Made by a program: the position numbers and the translations under genes. 64,000 nucleotides of DNA from Corynebacterium crudilactis (lineage in GTDB: Bacteria; Actinomycetota; Actinomycetes; Mycobacteriales; Mycobacteriaceae), in NCBI RefSeq assembly GCF_001643015.1, contig NZ_CP015622.1:1067358-1131357 (forward strand). The letters are read 5' to 3'. How positions within the stretch are numbered: position 1 is the stretch's first letter; the number at the start of each line of letters is the position of its first letter. The notes beneath the pieces are model-generated. The model saw only the letters and a list, made by a program, of their open reading frames with translations. It searched no databases and was not told the DNA's origin. Of the stretch, positions 1-8,412 are shown piece after piece.

Positions 1-1494
1 GATCAGATGATGCAATGCTAGAGCAGTTTGTTTCATGGGAACCCAGCGACCTTCGGCCGCCATGGAATAGCTGGTATCTACTAGTAACGCGACTGCATTT
101 TGGGTGCGTTGCTCAGTTTCTACGACTTCGATGTCGTTGAGGTGAATCTTTAAGGCTTCATTAGTGTCTGCGCTAGCCGTTCTAGTTATTGCGTTGGTGA
201 TTGTGCGTGTGACATCCCACGGCTGGGTATCACCAAATTCATAGGGGCGTGAGCTGCCTGTTTGTTCTCCACTGGTACCGGTGATGCGGGAATCGCGGGC
301 TCCGGAGCGGGAGGAAAGCTGTTCTGTAGCGCTATCTAAAAGTGCTTTTCCAAGGCGACGCATGGCTTGTGGACTTAGTTTTAAGGAGCCGTCAGGGGAG
401 CGTCCCAACAGTCCGCTGTCTTGCAGTGCTTTATCAATGCTGTTGAGCAGCTCTGCGGAAACTGCTGCCTCTTGGCCAAGCTGACGTTTTACTGCATCAA
501 GATCGAGATCAGTATGTGAATGGCGCAGCTGTTCCGCGAGGTTATCTAGCTCAGCTAAATCTTGCATCGCACCGGTGCCATCACCAAGTCCCATTCCTTG
601 GTCACCGGAGAACTCTTCAGAGCTATTCCAATCGAGTTCTGGGCGCAGCCCTTGGAGATTTCCAGCCAGATCTCCGAGTAGTTCCTGGAGCTGTGGGCTG
701 CCAAAAGCTTCGGCAGAAAGCTCTAAGAGTTCTCTGCGTTGTTCTTCCGACATGGAGTTAAGCATGCGTTGAGCCGCGGCAGATCTCGCAGCCAAGGTAT
801 CAATGAGTTCGTCTATAGTGCGCGGATTCTCCGGGAAGTGTGCACCATGTGCAGCCATGAAATTGGCGAAATCAGTGGGTGTGTCTGTGCCTGCTCGGTG
901 TTTATTAAGGAGAGCATTAAGGTCGTGCAGCATCTGTGCAATTGCTGCTTTATCTTCTTCGGTGGCTCCTTCCAGTGCCTGTTTCATTCCAGAGAATTGT
1001 TGGTCCAGCATTTCACGGCCAAGTAAGTCTCGGATCTGCTCAAATTTCTGGCGAGCTTGCTCCGATTGCCAGTCGTAGGAGTTCAGTTCAGATACTGCTG
1101 CTGGGGTGGACTCTGGGAGGTTGCTGATCTGCATTTCTTTGAATGCGCGGTCAGTGTCATCGAGGTCGATGTCTCTGGCAAGTTGTGCACGTTCCAGCTT
1201 CAGGGCGTCGTCAAGCAAAGCTTTGACCTCGCGCAAGGTGCCGCCAAGATTATTGCGCTGCAGCAATTCTTGGCGTTTTTGTGCAGCTTGCCACGCGAGC
1301 TCATCAAACCCATCAGACCCCTTGGTACCTCGCCGCAGATATTCGCGTAGAGCCTGCTCAGGGGAGTATCCAGCCATGACATCCTCTGCAATTTCACGCA
1401 GCGCATCGCTGAGATCTACCGGTGGGGCGAGTGGATCTGGGCCACCGGTGTATCTGCTATACCGGCTTCTACGGGGACCTAGGGGGTGGGTCAT
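1..1494 (-). CDS. VWA-domain protein, partner of MoxR-type ATPase (3' end cut by window)
   Basis: The frame stays open from an ATG at 1494 (preceded by AAGGAG) down to base 1, giving at least 498 codons with no stop. The N-terminal part (about residues 1-430) is Gln/Leu/Glu-rich and probably helical. Near residue 470 the sequence VALLVDTSYSM contains the metal-binding DxSxS motif (MIDAS) of von Willebrand factor A domains, so the VWA domain is C-terminal and is cut off here. It lies 11 bases downstream of the AAA+ gene on the same strand. This is the magnesium-chelatase ChlI/ChlD-like layout, in which an ATPase acts with a VWA adaptor to remodel or insert metals into partner proteins. The target is unknown. 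Corynebacteria do not make chlorophyll, so a chelatase function should not be assumed. Confidence 0.85.
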   Translation of the reverse strand, partial: MTHPLGPRRSRYSRYTGGPDPLAPPVDLSDALREIAEDVMAGYSPEQALREYLRRGTKGSDGFDELAWQAAQKRQELLQRNNLGGTLREVKALLDDALKLERAQLARDIDLDDTDRAFKEMQISNLPESTPAAVSELNSYDWQSEQARQKFEQIRDLLGREMLDQQFSGMKQALEGATEEDKAAIAQMLHDLNALLNKHRAGTDTPTDFANFMAAHGAHFPENPRTIDELIDTLAARSAAAQRMLNSMSEEQRRELLELSAEAFGSPQLQELLGDLAGNLQGLRPELDWNSSEEFSGDQGMGLGDGTGAMQDLAELDNLAEQLRHSHTDLDLDAVKRQLGQEAAVSAELLNSIDKALQDSGLLGRSPDGSLKLSPQAMRRLGKALLDSATEQLSSRSGARDSRITGTSGEQTGSSRPYEFGDTQPWDVTRTITNAITRTASADTNEALKIHLNDIEVVETEQRTQNAVALLVDTSYSMAAEGRWVPMKQTALALHHLI

Positions 1495-1505
1495 GGGAAA
1501 ACTCC

Positions 1506-2888
1506 TTAGCCGTAAATGGTTTCGCCTTCGCCAGAATCCTTGGCAATTTTCCTAGAGAGGAACAACCCTTCTAAAGCCAGCTCGATGGCGTTGGCGCGGG
1601 CACCTTCGGAGATTGCACCAAAGGCGGTGGCGATGTCATCATAGAGCGTGGTTTCGCCGAGATCTGGCAGGCCATTGAGGAACTCTTCGGCTGAGACATT
1701 CGCGCCGGTTGATACCGTGATACTGCCGTCAAGCGCTGCGATAAGCGGATTAAGATCCAGGGAACGGAGTGTCGATCGTAGCGCTTCAGCAGTGGAGGTG
1801 CGAAGGACATAATCCAGGATTTCCCATTCGCGGCCTTCCTCACCGGATTCAAACTCAATTTTTCCGCCGAGAACTTCTACGGCTGATTCCACATCAACAA
1901 GTCGGGCAACAGCTTCTGATTCACCACGAATACTTGCGCGGTGCAGGGCAGCAGCTGCAATAGTTTCTGCTCCAGCGATGGCAAAACGAGCAGAAACACC
2001 AGAGCGTTGGTTAACTGCAGGGGATTGCCTCAACGACCGGGTATAGCGTGCCAGGATCTCTAAGAGCACCTTTGGCACATCAGCTACCAAATGGGCTTCC
2101 TGGGAGATAACCGCAATTTCATCTTCTAATTCAAGTGGATAATGCGTGCGGATTTCTGCACCGAAGCGATCTTTCAACGGAGTGATAATGCGGCCTCGGT
2201 TGGTATAATCTTCTGGGTTTGCGGAGGCAACAACCAGCACATCAAGTGGTAGACGCAGCATATAGCCACGAATTTGGATGTCGCGTTCTTCCATGACATT
2301 GAGCATGGATACCTGGATTCTTTCAGCCAGGTCAGGTAGCTCATTGATCGCAACGATGCCTCGATTAGAACGTGGGATCAGACCAAAGTGGATGGTGTCA
2401 GGATCACCAAGGCGTCGGCCTTCGGCCACACGCATGGGATCTACATCTCCGATTAAGTCAGCCACTGAAGTATCTGGAGTAGCAAGCTTTTCGGAGTAGC
2501 GATCATCGCGGTGAATCCAGGTGATGAGGTGGTCATCGGTGATCTCAGTCTGTGTAACGGGTGCCAAAGGATCTTCGCGCAATTCGGAATCAGCCAAGGC
2601 GGGGATCCACTCGTCGAGAAGCGAAGTAATCGCGCGGAGCAGCCGCGTTTTACCCTGGCCGCGCTCGCCGAGCAGCACAATATCGTGCCCGGCTATCAGC
2701 GCGCGTTCTACCTGCGGGATAACCGTGTGCTGCAATCCGTGGAGGCCAGGCCAGGGATCTTCGCCGTTTCGGAGTTTGCTCAGCAGGTTTTCGCGGATTT
2801 CCACGCGCAGAGGGCGGTATTGGTAGCCGGCGGCCTTCAGCTCACCGACAGTGGAGACATTTGGGGACACATTAGGCAGGAGGCTCAC
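1506..2888 (-). CDS. MoxR/magnesium-chelatase-type AAA+ ATPase
   Basis: This 460-residue protein has a Walker A motif GERGQGKT at about residues 74-81. A Walker B-like segment (GIVAINELPDL) lies near 180, followed by a sensor-type VVASANPEDYTNRGR segment. This is the arrangement of ChlI/MoxR ATPases. The C-terminal third is helical and ends in a lid-like region. The start is GTG at 2888, the most upstream start after an in-frame TGA. No good ribosome site sits before it, so the exact start is uncertain. The VWA gene follows 11 bases downstream, so the two are probably one operon and one complex. In known pairs the ATPase powers conformational change and the VWA protein contacts the substrate. 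The substrate cannot be told from the sequence. Confidence 0.88.
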   Translation of the reverse strand: MSLLPNVSPNVSTVGELKAAGYQYRPLRVEIRENLLSKLRNGEDPWPGLHGLQHTVIPQVERALIAGHDIVLLGERGQGKTRLLRAITSLLDEWIPALADSELREDPLAPVTQTEITDDHLITWIHRDDRYSEKLATPDTSVADLIGDVDPMRVAEGRRLGDPDTIHFGLIPRSNRGIVAINELPDLAERIQVSMLNVMEERDIQIRGYMLRLPLDVLVVASANPEDYTNRGRIITPLKDRFGAEIRTHYPLELEDEIAVISQEAHLVADVPKVLLEILARYTRSLRQSPAVNQRSGVSARFAIAGAETIAAAALHRASIRGESEAVARLVDVESAVEVLGGKIEFESGEEGREWEILDYVLRTSTAEALRSTLRSLDLNPLIAALDGSITVSTGANVSAEEFLNGLPDLGETTLYDDIATAFGAISEGARANAIELALEGLFLSRKIAKDSGEGETIYG

Positions 2889-2936
2889 ACCTTTACAGCC
2901 TAATCATTTATGTGAGCTGGGGTATGCTGGCGAGGC

Positions 2937-3584
2937 ATGACGCAGGCTGAAGAAGCGCAGAAAAGCACCATTGTCTTGCTCATCCGCCATGGGCAAACTC
3001 CAACCACCGGACAGGTATTGCCCGGCCGGACTCCTGGGTTGCACCTTTCTGATCAGGGACATGCTCAGGCGACAGATGTTTCAGGCAGATTGGCCGGGCT
3101 TGAGCTAGCTGCTTTGTATGCATCTCCGATGGAACGTGCTCAAGAAACTGCAGCTCCCACAAGCAAGTCGCATAATCTTGAGATCTTGACTGAGCAAGGC
3201 CTTGTGGAATGCGATTTTGGGCAGTGGACTGGGCAGAAACTACTCGATCTCAACAAATTGGAAGAGTGGAAAGAAGTCCAAAAATCTCCATCTACCTTCA
3301 GGTTTCCTGAAGGTGAAAGCTTTGTAGAGATGCAAAACCGCATGGTTACAACAGTCGAACAGCTTGCGCACCGCCATGAAGGCGAAGTGATTGCAGCCTT
3401 CAGTCACGCAGATACGATCAAAGCCGCCGTGGCATATTTTGTGGGCACGCCCTTAGACTTATTTCAGAAGATCCATATTGATACGGCATCAATATCTGCC
3501 GTGGAATTCCAGAGCACGGGCACTCGGATGCTTGTCACGAATTCCCGCACTGGGTCTTTGGAATATTTGAGGCCACAGCAGTGA
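2937..3584 (+). CDS. Histidine phosphatase, MSMEG_4193-type phosphomutase family
   Basis: The N-terminal LIRHGQT (about residues 15-21) carries the phospho-accepting histidine of the histidine phosphatase (phosphoglycerate-mutase-like) superfamily. A second conserved histidine is in AAFSHADTIK near residue 157. The length of 215 residues suits the family. The downstream gene overlaps its stop codon, and the two belong to a gene set conserved in Actinobacteria (MSMEG_4193 family and SCO1664 family). The real substrate of this family is not established. A housekeeping phosphoglycerate mutase is unlikely given the operon context. It diverges from the MoxR gene, with only 48 bases between the starts. 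Confidence 0.85.
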   Translation: MTQAEEAQKSTIVLLIRHGQTPTTGQVLPGRTPGLHLSDQGHAQATDVSGRLAGLELAALYASPMERAQETAAPTSKSHNLEILTEQGLVECDFGQWTGQKLLDLNKLEEWKEVQKSPSTFRFPEGESFVEMQNRMVTTVEQLAHRHEGEVIAAFSHADTIKAAVAYFVGTPLDLFQKIHIDTASISAVEFQSTGTRMLVTNSRTGSLEYLRPQQ

Positions 3585-4288
3585 TTACTTCACCTTTTGA
3601 GCGTGAGCTGAAATTGCTGAGAGAAGGCGATTTAGGCATTGTTGAGCAATTAGTGGAGTCCAGCAACGTTGGTTTTATTGTTGATCTGGAATTAGCCGAT
3701 GATTATGCGTGGGCTGTCTATAAACCTGAATTGGGTGAGCAACCGCTATGGGATTTTCCTCCGGGACTTTATCGACGGGAACGCGCTGCCTTTGTGCTCA
3801 GTGAGTTTTTAGGCTGGCATCTTGTGCCACCAACCATCATTGTGGAGGATGCCCCCGCTGGGGTGGGCTCCATGCAGTGGTTTGTGCATAACAATGGGGA
3901 GCATTATTTCCAGCTTTTTGATACCCGCCCAGATCTGCATCAACAGTTTGTGCGCATGGCTGTGTTTGATTTGTTGTGTAACAACACTGATCGAAAATCA
4001 GGGCATGTGCTGTTGGAAGAAGATCATATTTGGGGCATTGATCATGGATTGTGTTTTTCAGTAGAGCCTAAATTACGCACGGTGATATGGGATTTCGCGG
4101 GCTGCACAATTTCAGATGAATTGATTACAGCGGTGGAGCCGTTGCTTGATGAGGTTCCTGCAGAATTAGGAGAACTTTTACATCCAGTAGAAATTGAAGC
4201 TTTGCAGCGGAGAGCGTCAAGGATTCAGCGATTGCCATTTTTGCCTCAGGCGAGATCGCATCGTCAGTTCCCGTGGCCGCTTGTTTGA
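3581..4288 (+). CDS. SCO1664-family protein (kinase-like fold, function unknown)
   Basis: The GTG start at 3581 overlaps the TGA of the phosphomutase gene (GTGA), so translation is probably coupled. The 235 residues include a lysine in the strand AVYKPELGEQPLWDFP (about residue 49). A DLLCNNTDRKSGHVL segment (about 126-140) and an IDHGLCF segment (about 150-156) follow. These resemble the catalytic and metal-binding loops of phosphatidylinositol-kinase or HipA-like folds, and members of this family are described as PI3/4-kinase-like. In many Actinobacteria a DUF3090 gene lies between the phosphomutase and this gene. It is absent here. No substrate is known. Confidence 0.8.
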   Translation: MITSPFERELKLLREGDLGIVEQLVESSNVGFIVDLELADDYAWAVYKPELGEQPLWDFPPGLYRRERAAFVLSEFLGWHLVPPTIIVEDAPAGVGSMQWFVHNNGEHYFQLFDTRPDLHQQFVRMAVFDLLCNNTDRKSGHVLLEEDHIWGIDHGLCFSVEPKLRTVIWDFAGCTISDELITAVEPLLDEVPAELGELLHPVEIEALQRRASRIQRLPFLPQARSHRQFPWPLV

Positions 4289-4342
4289 GTAGGGTGGCAG
4301 TTATACGCATTGCCACAAGCCAAAACTTTTAAGGAGCACGAT

Positions 4343-5107
4343 ATGTCTCATCTTCAAACATTGGCGGCTGATTTTGCCAAAGCCCACGAATCCGGAAAAT
4401 TACTCGTCCTGCCCACTGCTTGGGATACCTGGAGTGCAGGGGTTGCGGAGGAAGCAGGTTTCCCCGGTCTGACAGTGGGCAGTCATCCAGTGGCAGACGC
4501 AATCGGCAGTTCAGATGGCGAAAATATGGATTTTGTGGAGTACCTCAACGTGGTCAAAAAGATCACTTCTGCGGTAGCTCTCCCAGTGAGCGTTGATGTG
4601 GAATCCGGTTATGGTCTTGATCCTGCGGAGCTGATTGAGCGACTTCTTGAAGCTGGCGCAGTTGGTGCGAATATCGAAGATGTTGTGCACCGCGAGGACA
4701 AACGAGTCCGTGAGGCCCAAGAACATGCAGATTATATTGCGGCTGCGCGAGAAGCTGCAGATACTGCTGGTGTGGAGTTTGTGATCAACGGCCGAACTGA
4801 TGCGGTAAAACTTGGGTCAGAGGTATTCGATGATCCGATGGTGGAAGCTATCAAGCGCATCAAGTTGATGGAACAGGCAGGCGCCCGCTCGGTATATCCG
4901 GTGGGGTTGACTACTGCAGATCAAATAGAACGCCTGGTCGCGGCAGTATCGGTGCCTGTTAATGTTACTGCTCACCCCGTCGATGGACACGGCGCGGGAG
5001 GGCTAGCTACGCTTGCCGGGCTCGGCGTGCGCCGCGTGACCTTCGGCCCGCTCTGGCAAAAATGGCTGAGCGCCACCTCGGCGCAGCAGTTCAAGGCATG
5101 GGCTTAA
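4343..5107 (+). CDS. Isocitrate lyase/PEP mutase superfamily enzyme
   Basis: This 254-residue protein starts at the ATG preceded by AAGGAG; an upstream in-frame start at 4310 lacks a ribosome site. The TIM-barrel hallmarks of the PEP mutase/isocitrate lyase group are visible: LPTAWDTWSAGVAEEAGF near the start, a metal-binding stretch VSVDVESGYG, and GANIEDVVHRED around residue 120. The FVINGRTDA segment is also typical. The catalytic KKCGH loop of true isocitrate lyase is absent, so this is the broader group that breaks or rearranges C-C or P-C bonds of oxalacetate, methylisocitrate or carboxy-PEP type substrates. No phosphonate genes lie beside it apart from a YjdM homologue 2 kb away, which is not informative. 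The substrate is unassigned. Confidence 0.83.
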   Translation: MSHLQTLAADFAKAHESGKLLVLPTAWDTWSAGVAEEAGFPGLTVGSHPVADAIGSSDGENMDFVEYLNVVKKITSAVALPVSVDVESGYGLDPAELIERLLEAGAVGANIEDVVHREDKRVREAQEHADYIAAAREAADTAGVEFVINGRTDAVKLGSEVFDDPMVEAIKRIKLMEQAGARSVYPVGLTTADQIERLVAAVSVPVNVTAHPVDGHGAGGLATLAGLGVRRVTFGPLWQKWLSATSAQQFKAWA

Positions 5108-5144
5108 TAAATTGCTTATCGACGCCTAGTGTCACAATAGATCC

Positions 5145-6788
5145 ATGACTGAAACCCTTGTGGTGCAAAACCTCTCCGGTGGCTACGGACACCGCACACT
5201 CTTTAACAACGTGAACCTCACCGTTGCCGCCGGAGATATCGTTGGCGTGGTGGGTGTAAACGGCGCAGGTAAATCTACTTTTTTGAAGATCCTCGCCGGT
5301 GTGGAAAACCCACAGGCTGGATCCATTGCGCTGTCACCTCCTGATGCATTTGTGGGTTACCTTCCACAGGAACACAGTCGCCGTGCTGATGAAACAATCG
5401 CAGACTATATTGCACGACGCACAGGATGCGCCGCAGCAACTACTGCCATGGATGACACGGCTGAAGCATTTGGCGTTGATCCAGAAAACACAAAGCTTGC
5501 CGATGATTACGCCGAAGCTCTTGATCGTTGGATGGCCAGTGGCGCAGCAGACCTCGAAGATCGTATTCCTCAGGTGCTTGCAGAACTTGGTTTCGAGCTC
5601 CCCATTGACACCATGATGGCAGGGCTATCTGGTGGACAAGCCGCCCGAGTAGGCTTAGCCGCACTCTTGCTGTCGCGGTTCGACATTGTGCTTCTTGATG
5701 AACCCACCAACGACCTTGACCTTGATGGCCTAGAAAAATTGGAGAACTTTGTCCAAGGCCTGCGTGGGGGAGTAGTACTGGTCAGCCACGACCGTGAGTT
5801 TCTCTCCCGCTGTGTCACCACCGTGCTGGAACTTGATCTGTACCAAAACTCCCACCAAGTCTATGGCGGTGGATACGATTCTTATTTGGAAGAACGCGCA
5901 GTACTTCGCCAACACGCCCGCGATCAATATGAAGAATTCGCTGACAAGAAAAAAGACCTTGTCGCACGCGCAAGAACACAACGCGAATGGTCTAGCCAAG
6001 GTGTGCGCAATGCCATCAAAAAGGCGCCAGACAACGATAAAATCCGCCGCAAAGCAGCCACCGAATCCAGCGAAAAGCAGGCTCAAAAAGTCCGCCAAAT
6101 GGAAAGCCGTATTGCTCGCCTAGAAGAAGTGGAAGAGCCACGCAAAGAATGGAAACTCCAATTCAGCGTAGGTAAAGCACCACGATCTAGCTCCGTTGTT
6201 GCCACACTCAACAACGCAAGCTTTACCCAAGATGATTTCACTTTGGGTCCAGTCTCCATCCAAGTAAATGCTGGCGATCGCATTGGCATTACCGGACCCA
6301 ACGGCGCTGGAAAATCTACACTGCTGCGAGGCCTTTTAGGCCACCAAGAACCAACAAGCGGTAGCTCCACCATGGGTACCAGCGTGGCAATTGGTGAAAT
6401 TGATCAGGCCCGCGCATTGCTAGATCCACAATCACCACTGCTTGACGCATTTGAAAAGTATGTTCCAGACCTTCCTATCAGCGAGGTCCGCACACTCCTG
6501 GCAAAATTTGGGCTCAATGATAACCATGTGGAACGAGACGTCGAAAAGCTTTCTCCAGGCGAGCGCACGCGCGCCGGGCTTGCGCTGCTGCAGGTCCGCG
6601 GTGTCAACGTGCTTGTTCTTGATGAGCCCACCAACCACCTGGATCTGGAAGCGATCGAGCAACTAGAGCAGGCCTTGGAATCCTATGATGGGGTATTGCT
6701 GCTGGTTACCCATGACAGGCGGATGCTGGATGCGGTGCAGACCAACCGCCGTTGGCATGTGGAAGCCGGAACAGTTAAGGAACTATAA
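5145..6788 (+). CDS. ABC-F family ATPase
   Basis: This 547-residue protein has two ABC ATPase modules and no membrane segments. Module 1 has Walker A GVNGAGKST near residue 40, a LSGGQAAR signature and LLDEPTNDLD. Module 2 has GPNGAGKST near 385, LSPGERTR and VLDEPTNHLD. A charged helical linker between them (about 255-335, rich in K, R and E) fits the ABC-F interdomain linker that reaches toward the peptidyl-transferase centre of the ribosome. ABC-F proteins either adjust translation elongation or protect ribosomes from antibiotics. Sequence alone does not say which applies. Its 3' end overlaps the convergent osmC-like gene by 14 bases. Confidence 0.9.
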   Translation: MTETLVVQNLSGGYGHRTLFNNVNLTVAAGDIVGVVGVNGAGKSTFLKILAGVENPQAGSIALSPPDAFVGYLPQEHSRRADETIADYIARRTGCAAATTAMDDTAEAFGVDPENTKLADDYAEALDRWMASGAADLEDRIPQVLAELGFELPIDTMMAGLSGGQAARVGLAALLLSRFDIVLLDEPTNDLDLDGLEKLENFVQGLRGGVVLVSHDREFLSRCVTTVLELDLYQNSHQVYGGGYDSYLEERAVLRQHARDQYEEFADKKKDLVARARTQREWSSQGVRNAIKKAPDNDKIRRKAATESSEKQAQKVRQMESRIARLEEVEEPRKEWKLQFSVGKAPRSSSVVATLNNASFTQDDFTLGPVSIQVNAGDRIGITGPNGAGKSTLLRGLLGHQEPTSGSSTMGTSVAIGEIDQARALLDPQSPLLDAFEKYVPDLPISEVRTLLAKFGLNDNHVERDVEKLSPGERTRAGLALLQVRGVNVLVLDEPTNHLDLEAIEQLEQALESYDGVLLLVTHDRRMLDAVQTNRRWHVEAGTVKEL

Positions 6789-7173
6789 CTGTCTGAGTGT
6801 TAATGCCGTTGTGAATTGACCGTTTGATGGCACATAAACGGTCAATTTTCTTTGCCGTGCTTGCCAGGAGTTTGTCTTGGGCAGCGGGGTCTAGGCCTTG
6901 TAGATCAACCTGTAGCTGAAACAATAAATCAGTAATCAATCCTGCCGACTCGGTGGAATCAACAGTGGCGGTTGCTTGAAAATCTGGCCCCAAATGGTGC
7001 GCAAGCTGAGCTTCTGCAGATAAAGAAGCACAACCTGCAACTGCAGCTTGTAATAGTTCAGCAGGGGAGAAGGTTCCTGGAACACCAGGTGTACTGATGT
7101 GTAACTGCGCGCCAGAATCATTAACCACAGTATAAGTATTAGGGCTTGTGCGAGTGGCTTTAATCGAAGTCAT
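6775..7173 (-). CDS. OsmC-family peroxidase-like protein
   Basis: The 132-residue OsmC/Ohr-fold protein has one redox cysteine in the helix AAVAGCASLSAEAQL (about residue 48) and the second in RLCAIKRSIHNG near residue 113. This is the usual two-cysteine spacing of OsmC proteins. The N-terminal GTFSPAELL matches the family's conserved turn. OsmC proteins reduce organic hydroperoxides with a two-cysteine mechanism in the cytosol, often drawing electrons from lipoylated proteins. The gene ends inside the 3' end of the ABC-F gene. No regulatory gene lies next to it. Confidence 0.88.
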   Translation of the reverse strand: MTSIKATRTSPNTYTVVNDSGAQLHISTPGVPGTFSPAELLQAAVAGCASLSAEAQLAHHLGPDFQATATVDSTESAGLITDLLFQLQVDLQGLDPAAQDKLLASTAKKIDRLCAIKRSIHNGINTQTVIVP

Positions 7174-7241
7174 GCTCGCAGGCTAACAGAAAGAGTGCTT
7201 TTTGTGCTGTGACCAGTAAGATCAGCTAGAATCCTATATTT

Positions 7242-7589
7242 ATGTCTGACAATCAATTAGCCCCTTGCCCTGAGTGCAGCAGTGAATACACCTACGAAAA
7301 TGGCGGCGTCCTTGTTTGCCCAATGTGTGCCCATGAATGGGTAGAAGGCGAAACCGTCGAAGAAACCGCAGCAGTTATCAAAGACTCTGTAGGAAACGTC
7401 CTGGTCGATGGCGATGCCGTGTCCATCGTGAAAAGCCTGAAAGTTAAAGGTGGCGGTGCCATCAAGATCGGTACCAAGGTAAGCGGCATTCGCCTTTTGG
7501 AAGAGCCAGTTGACGGCCACGATATCGAAGCCAAGGTTCCAGGATTTGGTCAAATGCGACTCAAGTCCAGCGTGGTGAAAAAGGCTTAA
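7242..7589 (+). CDS. yjdM: YjdM (PhnA)-family zinc-ribbon protein
   Basis: The 115-residue protein begins with a zinc ribbon, CPECSSEYTYE...CPMCAHEW (four cysteines within residues 9-31). It continues with the conserved DSVGNVLVDGDAVSIVKSLKVKG segment of the YjdM/PhnA family and ends in a beta-barrel-like region. The name PhnA comes from a position near phosphonate genes in E. coli. The protein itself is not a phosphonoacetate hydrolase, and its function is not established. It stands alone, divergent from the osmC-like gene, with 68 bases between the starts for both promoters. Confidence 0.88.
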   Translation: MSDNQLAPCPECSSEYTYENGGVLVCPMCAHEWVEGETVEETAAVIKDSVGNVLVDGDAVSIVKSLKVKGGGAIKIGTKVSGIRLLEEPVDGHDIEAKVPGFGQMRLKSSVVKKA

Positions 7590-7594
7590 GCCCT

Positions 7595-7687
7595 TTATTC
7601 CGTCTCGAAGGAATCTGTACTAGCGACCACCAGGGTTAATGCCGAAAGGGCTAAAAGCGCTGCAAGTGTCGTTGGTGCGGCTTTCAT
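7595..7687 (-). CDS. Small hydrophobic peptide (30 aa), possible secreted or membrane microprotein
   Basis: An ATG at 7687 has an excellent ribosome site upstream (AAGGGGG with a 6-base spacer). It opens a 30-codon frame ending in TAA at 7595. The peptide has a short basic start (MKAAP), an uninterrupted Ala/Leu/Val segment (about residues 5-22) and an acidic tail STDSFETE. That is the shape of a signal peptide or single membrane helix. It lies about 100 bases downstream of the MarR gene on the same strand and runs toward the 3' end of the YjdM gene. No family is recognised. The ribosome site and the well-formed N-terminus support a real gene, but the size makes this a moderate call. Confidence 0.5.
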   Translation of the reverse strand: MKAAPTTLAALLALSALTLVVASTDSFETE

Positions 7688-7788
7688 TAAAGTCCCCCTT
7701 GCCAAATAATTAAGGTTTTCTTAATAGATCTTTTATATCATTGGGGAATGAAGAGTGGAAGTAATGTAGTCACATAACTTCTACAGGG

Positions 7789-8265
7789 TTAAGGACGTGG
7801 CCACTTCAGGTCAAGATAGTTCTCTAGGCTCTCGTTGTGCTTGCGCATGAACTCGGTATGAAGTTTGATGTCTTCTGGATCCCAACCCTCAAGGATTCTG
7901 GAAAGATCCTGCTGACGCGCCTGTAGCTCTTGTTGGAGCTTTTCTTTTCCTAAAGTTGTGGGGCGATGCAACTTTGCAGGTGATGCGGGATCTTCCACGA
8001 CCTCGATGAGACCATTGGTGATCGCAGCTTTAAGCTGTCGATGAATGGTTGACACATTGAGTCCGAATCCTTCTGCCAACTCATTTACTGTCATAGGTCC
8101 CTGGGCATCCAAACGGGCAAGCAGAATAAGGGCACTGCGATCCATGATGGCTTCACGGTTTCTTGTTGGAGTATTTTGCACTCCATATCGGGTGAGCAAA
8201 ATGATCTCATAGGTGAGTTGATCGAGGGCGTCGTTATTGTCGAACTCTGCTGGATCTGCGTGCAC
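7789..8265 (-). CDS. MarR-family transcriptional regulator
   Basis: The 158-residue protein has a winged helix-turn-helix at about residues 55-105 (MTVNELAEGFGLNVSTIHRQL followed by a wing with DPASPAKLHRPTTLG). Helices flanking it form the MarR dimer interface. The start is GTG at 8265 with GGGAGCG upstream. It is transcribed away from an MFS transporter. The shared intergenic region holds two perfect 13-bp palindromes, so the regulator very probably represses itself and the transporter and is released by a small molecule. The ligand is unknown. Confidence 0.88.
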   Translation of the reverse strand: MHADPAEFDNNDALDQLTYEIILLTRYGVQNTPTRNREAIMDRSALILLARLDAQGPMTVNELAEGFGLNVSTIHRQLKAAITNGLIEVVEDPASPAKLHRPTTLGKEKLQQELQARQQDLSRILEGWDPEDIKLHTEFMRKHNESLENYLDLKWPRP

Positions 8266-8334
8266 TATGGTAATTCGCTCCCTTGGGTGGATTCTTAAGT
8301 GAAATCAAAGAATTAATTCATTCTAGCAGGGCAG

Positions 8335-8347
8335 TTGCATAGTGCAA
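8335..8347. promoter_or_regulatory. Operator palindrome 1 between MarR and MFS genes
   Basis: TTGCATAGTGCAA is a perfect inverted repeat of six bases on each side of one central base. Together with the site at 8379-8391, which has the same half-sites, it lies in the 147-base divergent promoter region. The centres are 44 bases apart, about four helical turns, so two dimers would sit on the same DNA face. Binding by the adjacent MarR protein is inferred. Confidence 0.7.
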
Positions 8348-8378
8348 TATACATGGTAGTTTTATTGAGTAATTAGAA

Positions 8379-8391
8379 TTGCATAATGCAA
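8379..8391. promoter_or_regulatory. Operator palindrome 2 between MarR and MFS genes
   Basis: TTGCATAATGCAA is a second perfect palindrome with the same TTGCAT half-site, ending 21 bases before the MFS start codon and 11 before its ribosome site. It contains a CATAAT string that could be the -10 element of the transporter promoter. If so, occupancy would block RNA polymerase directly. Confidence 0.7.
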
Positions 8392-8412
8392 AAGTGTTTT
8401 TAAAGGAGAATA

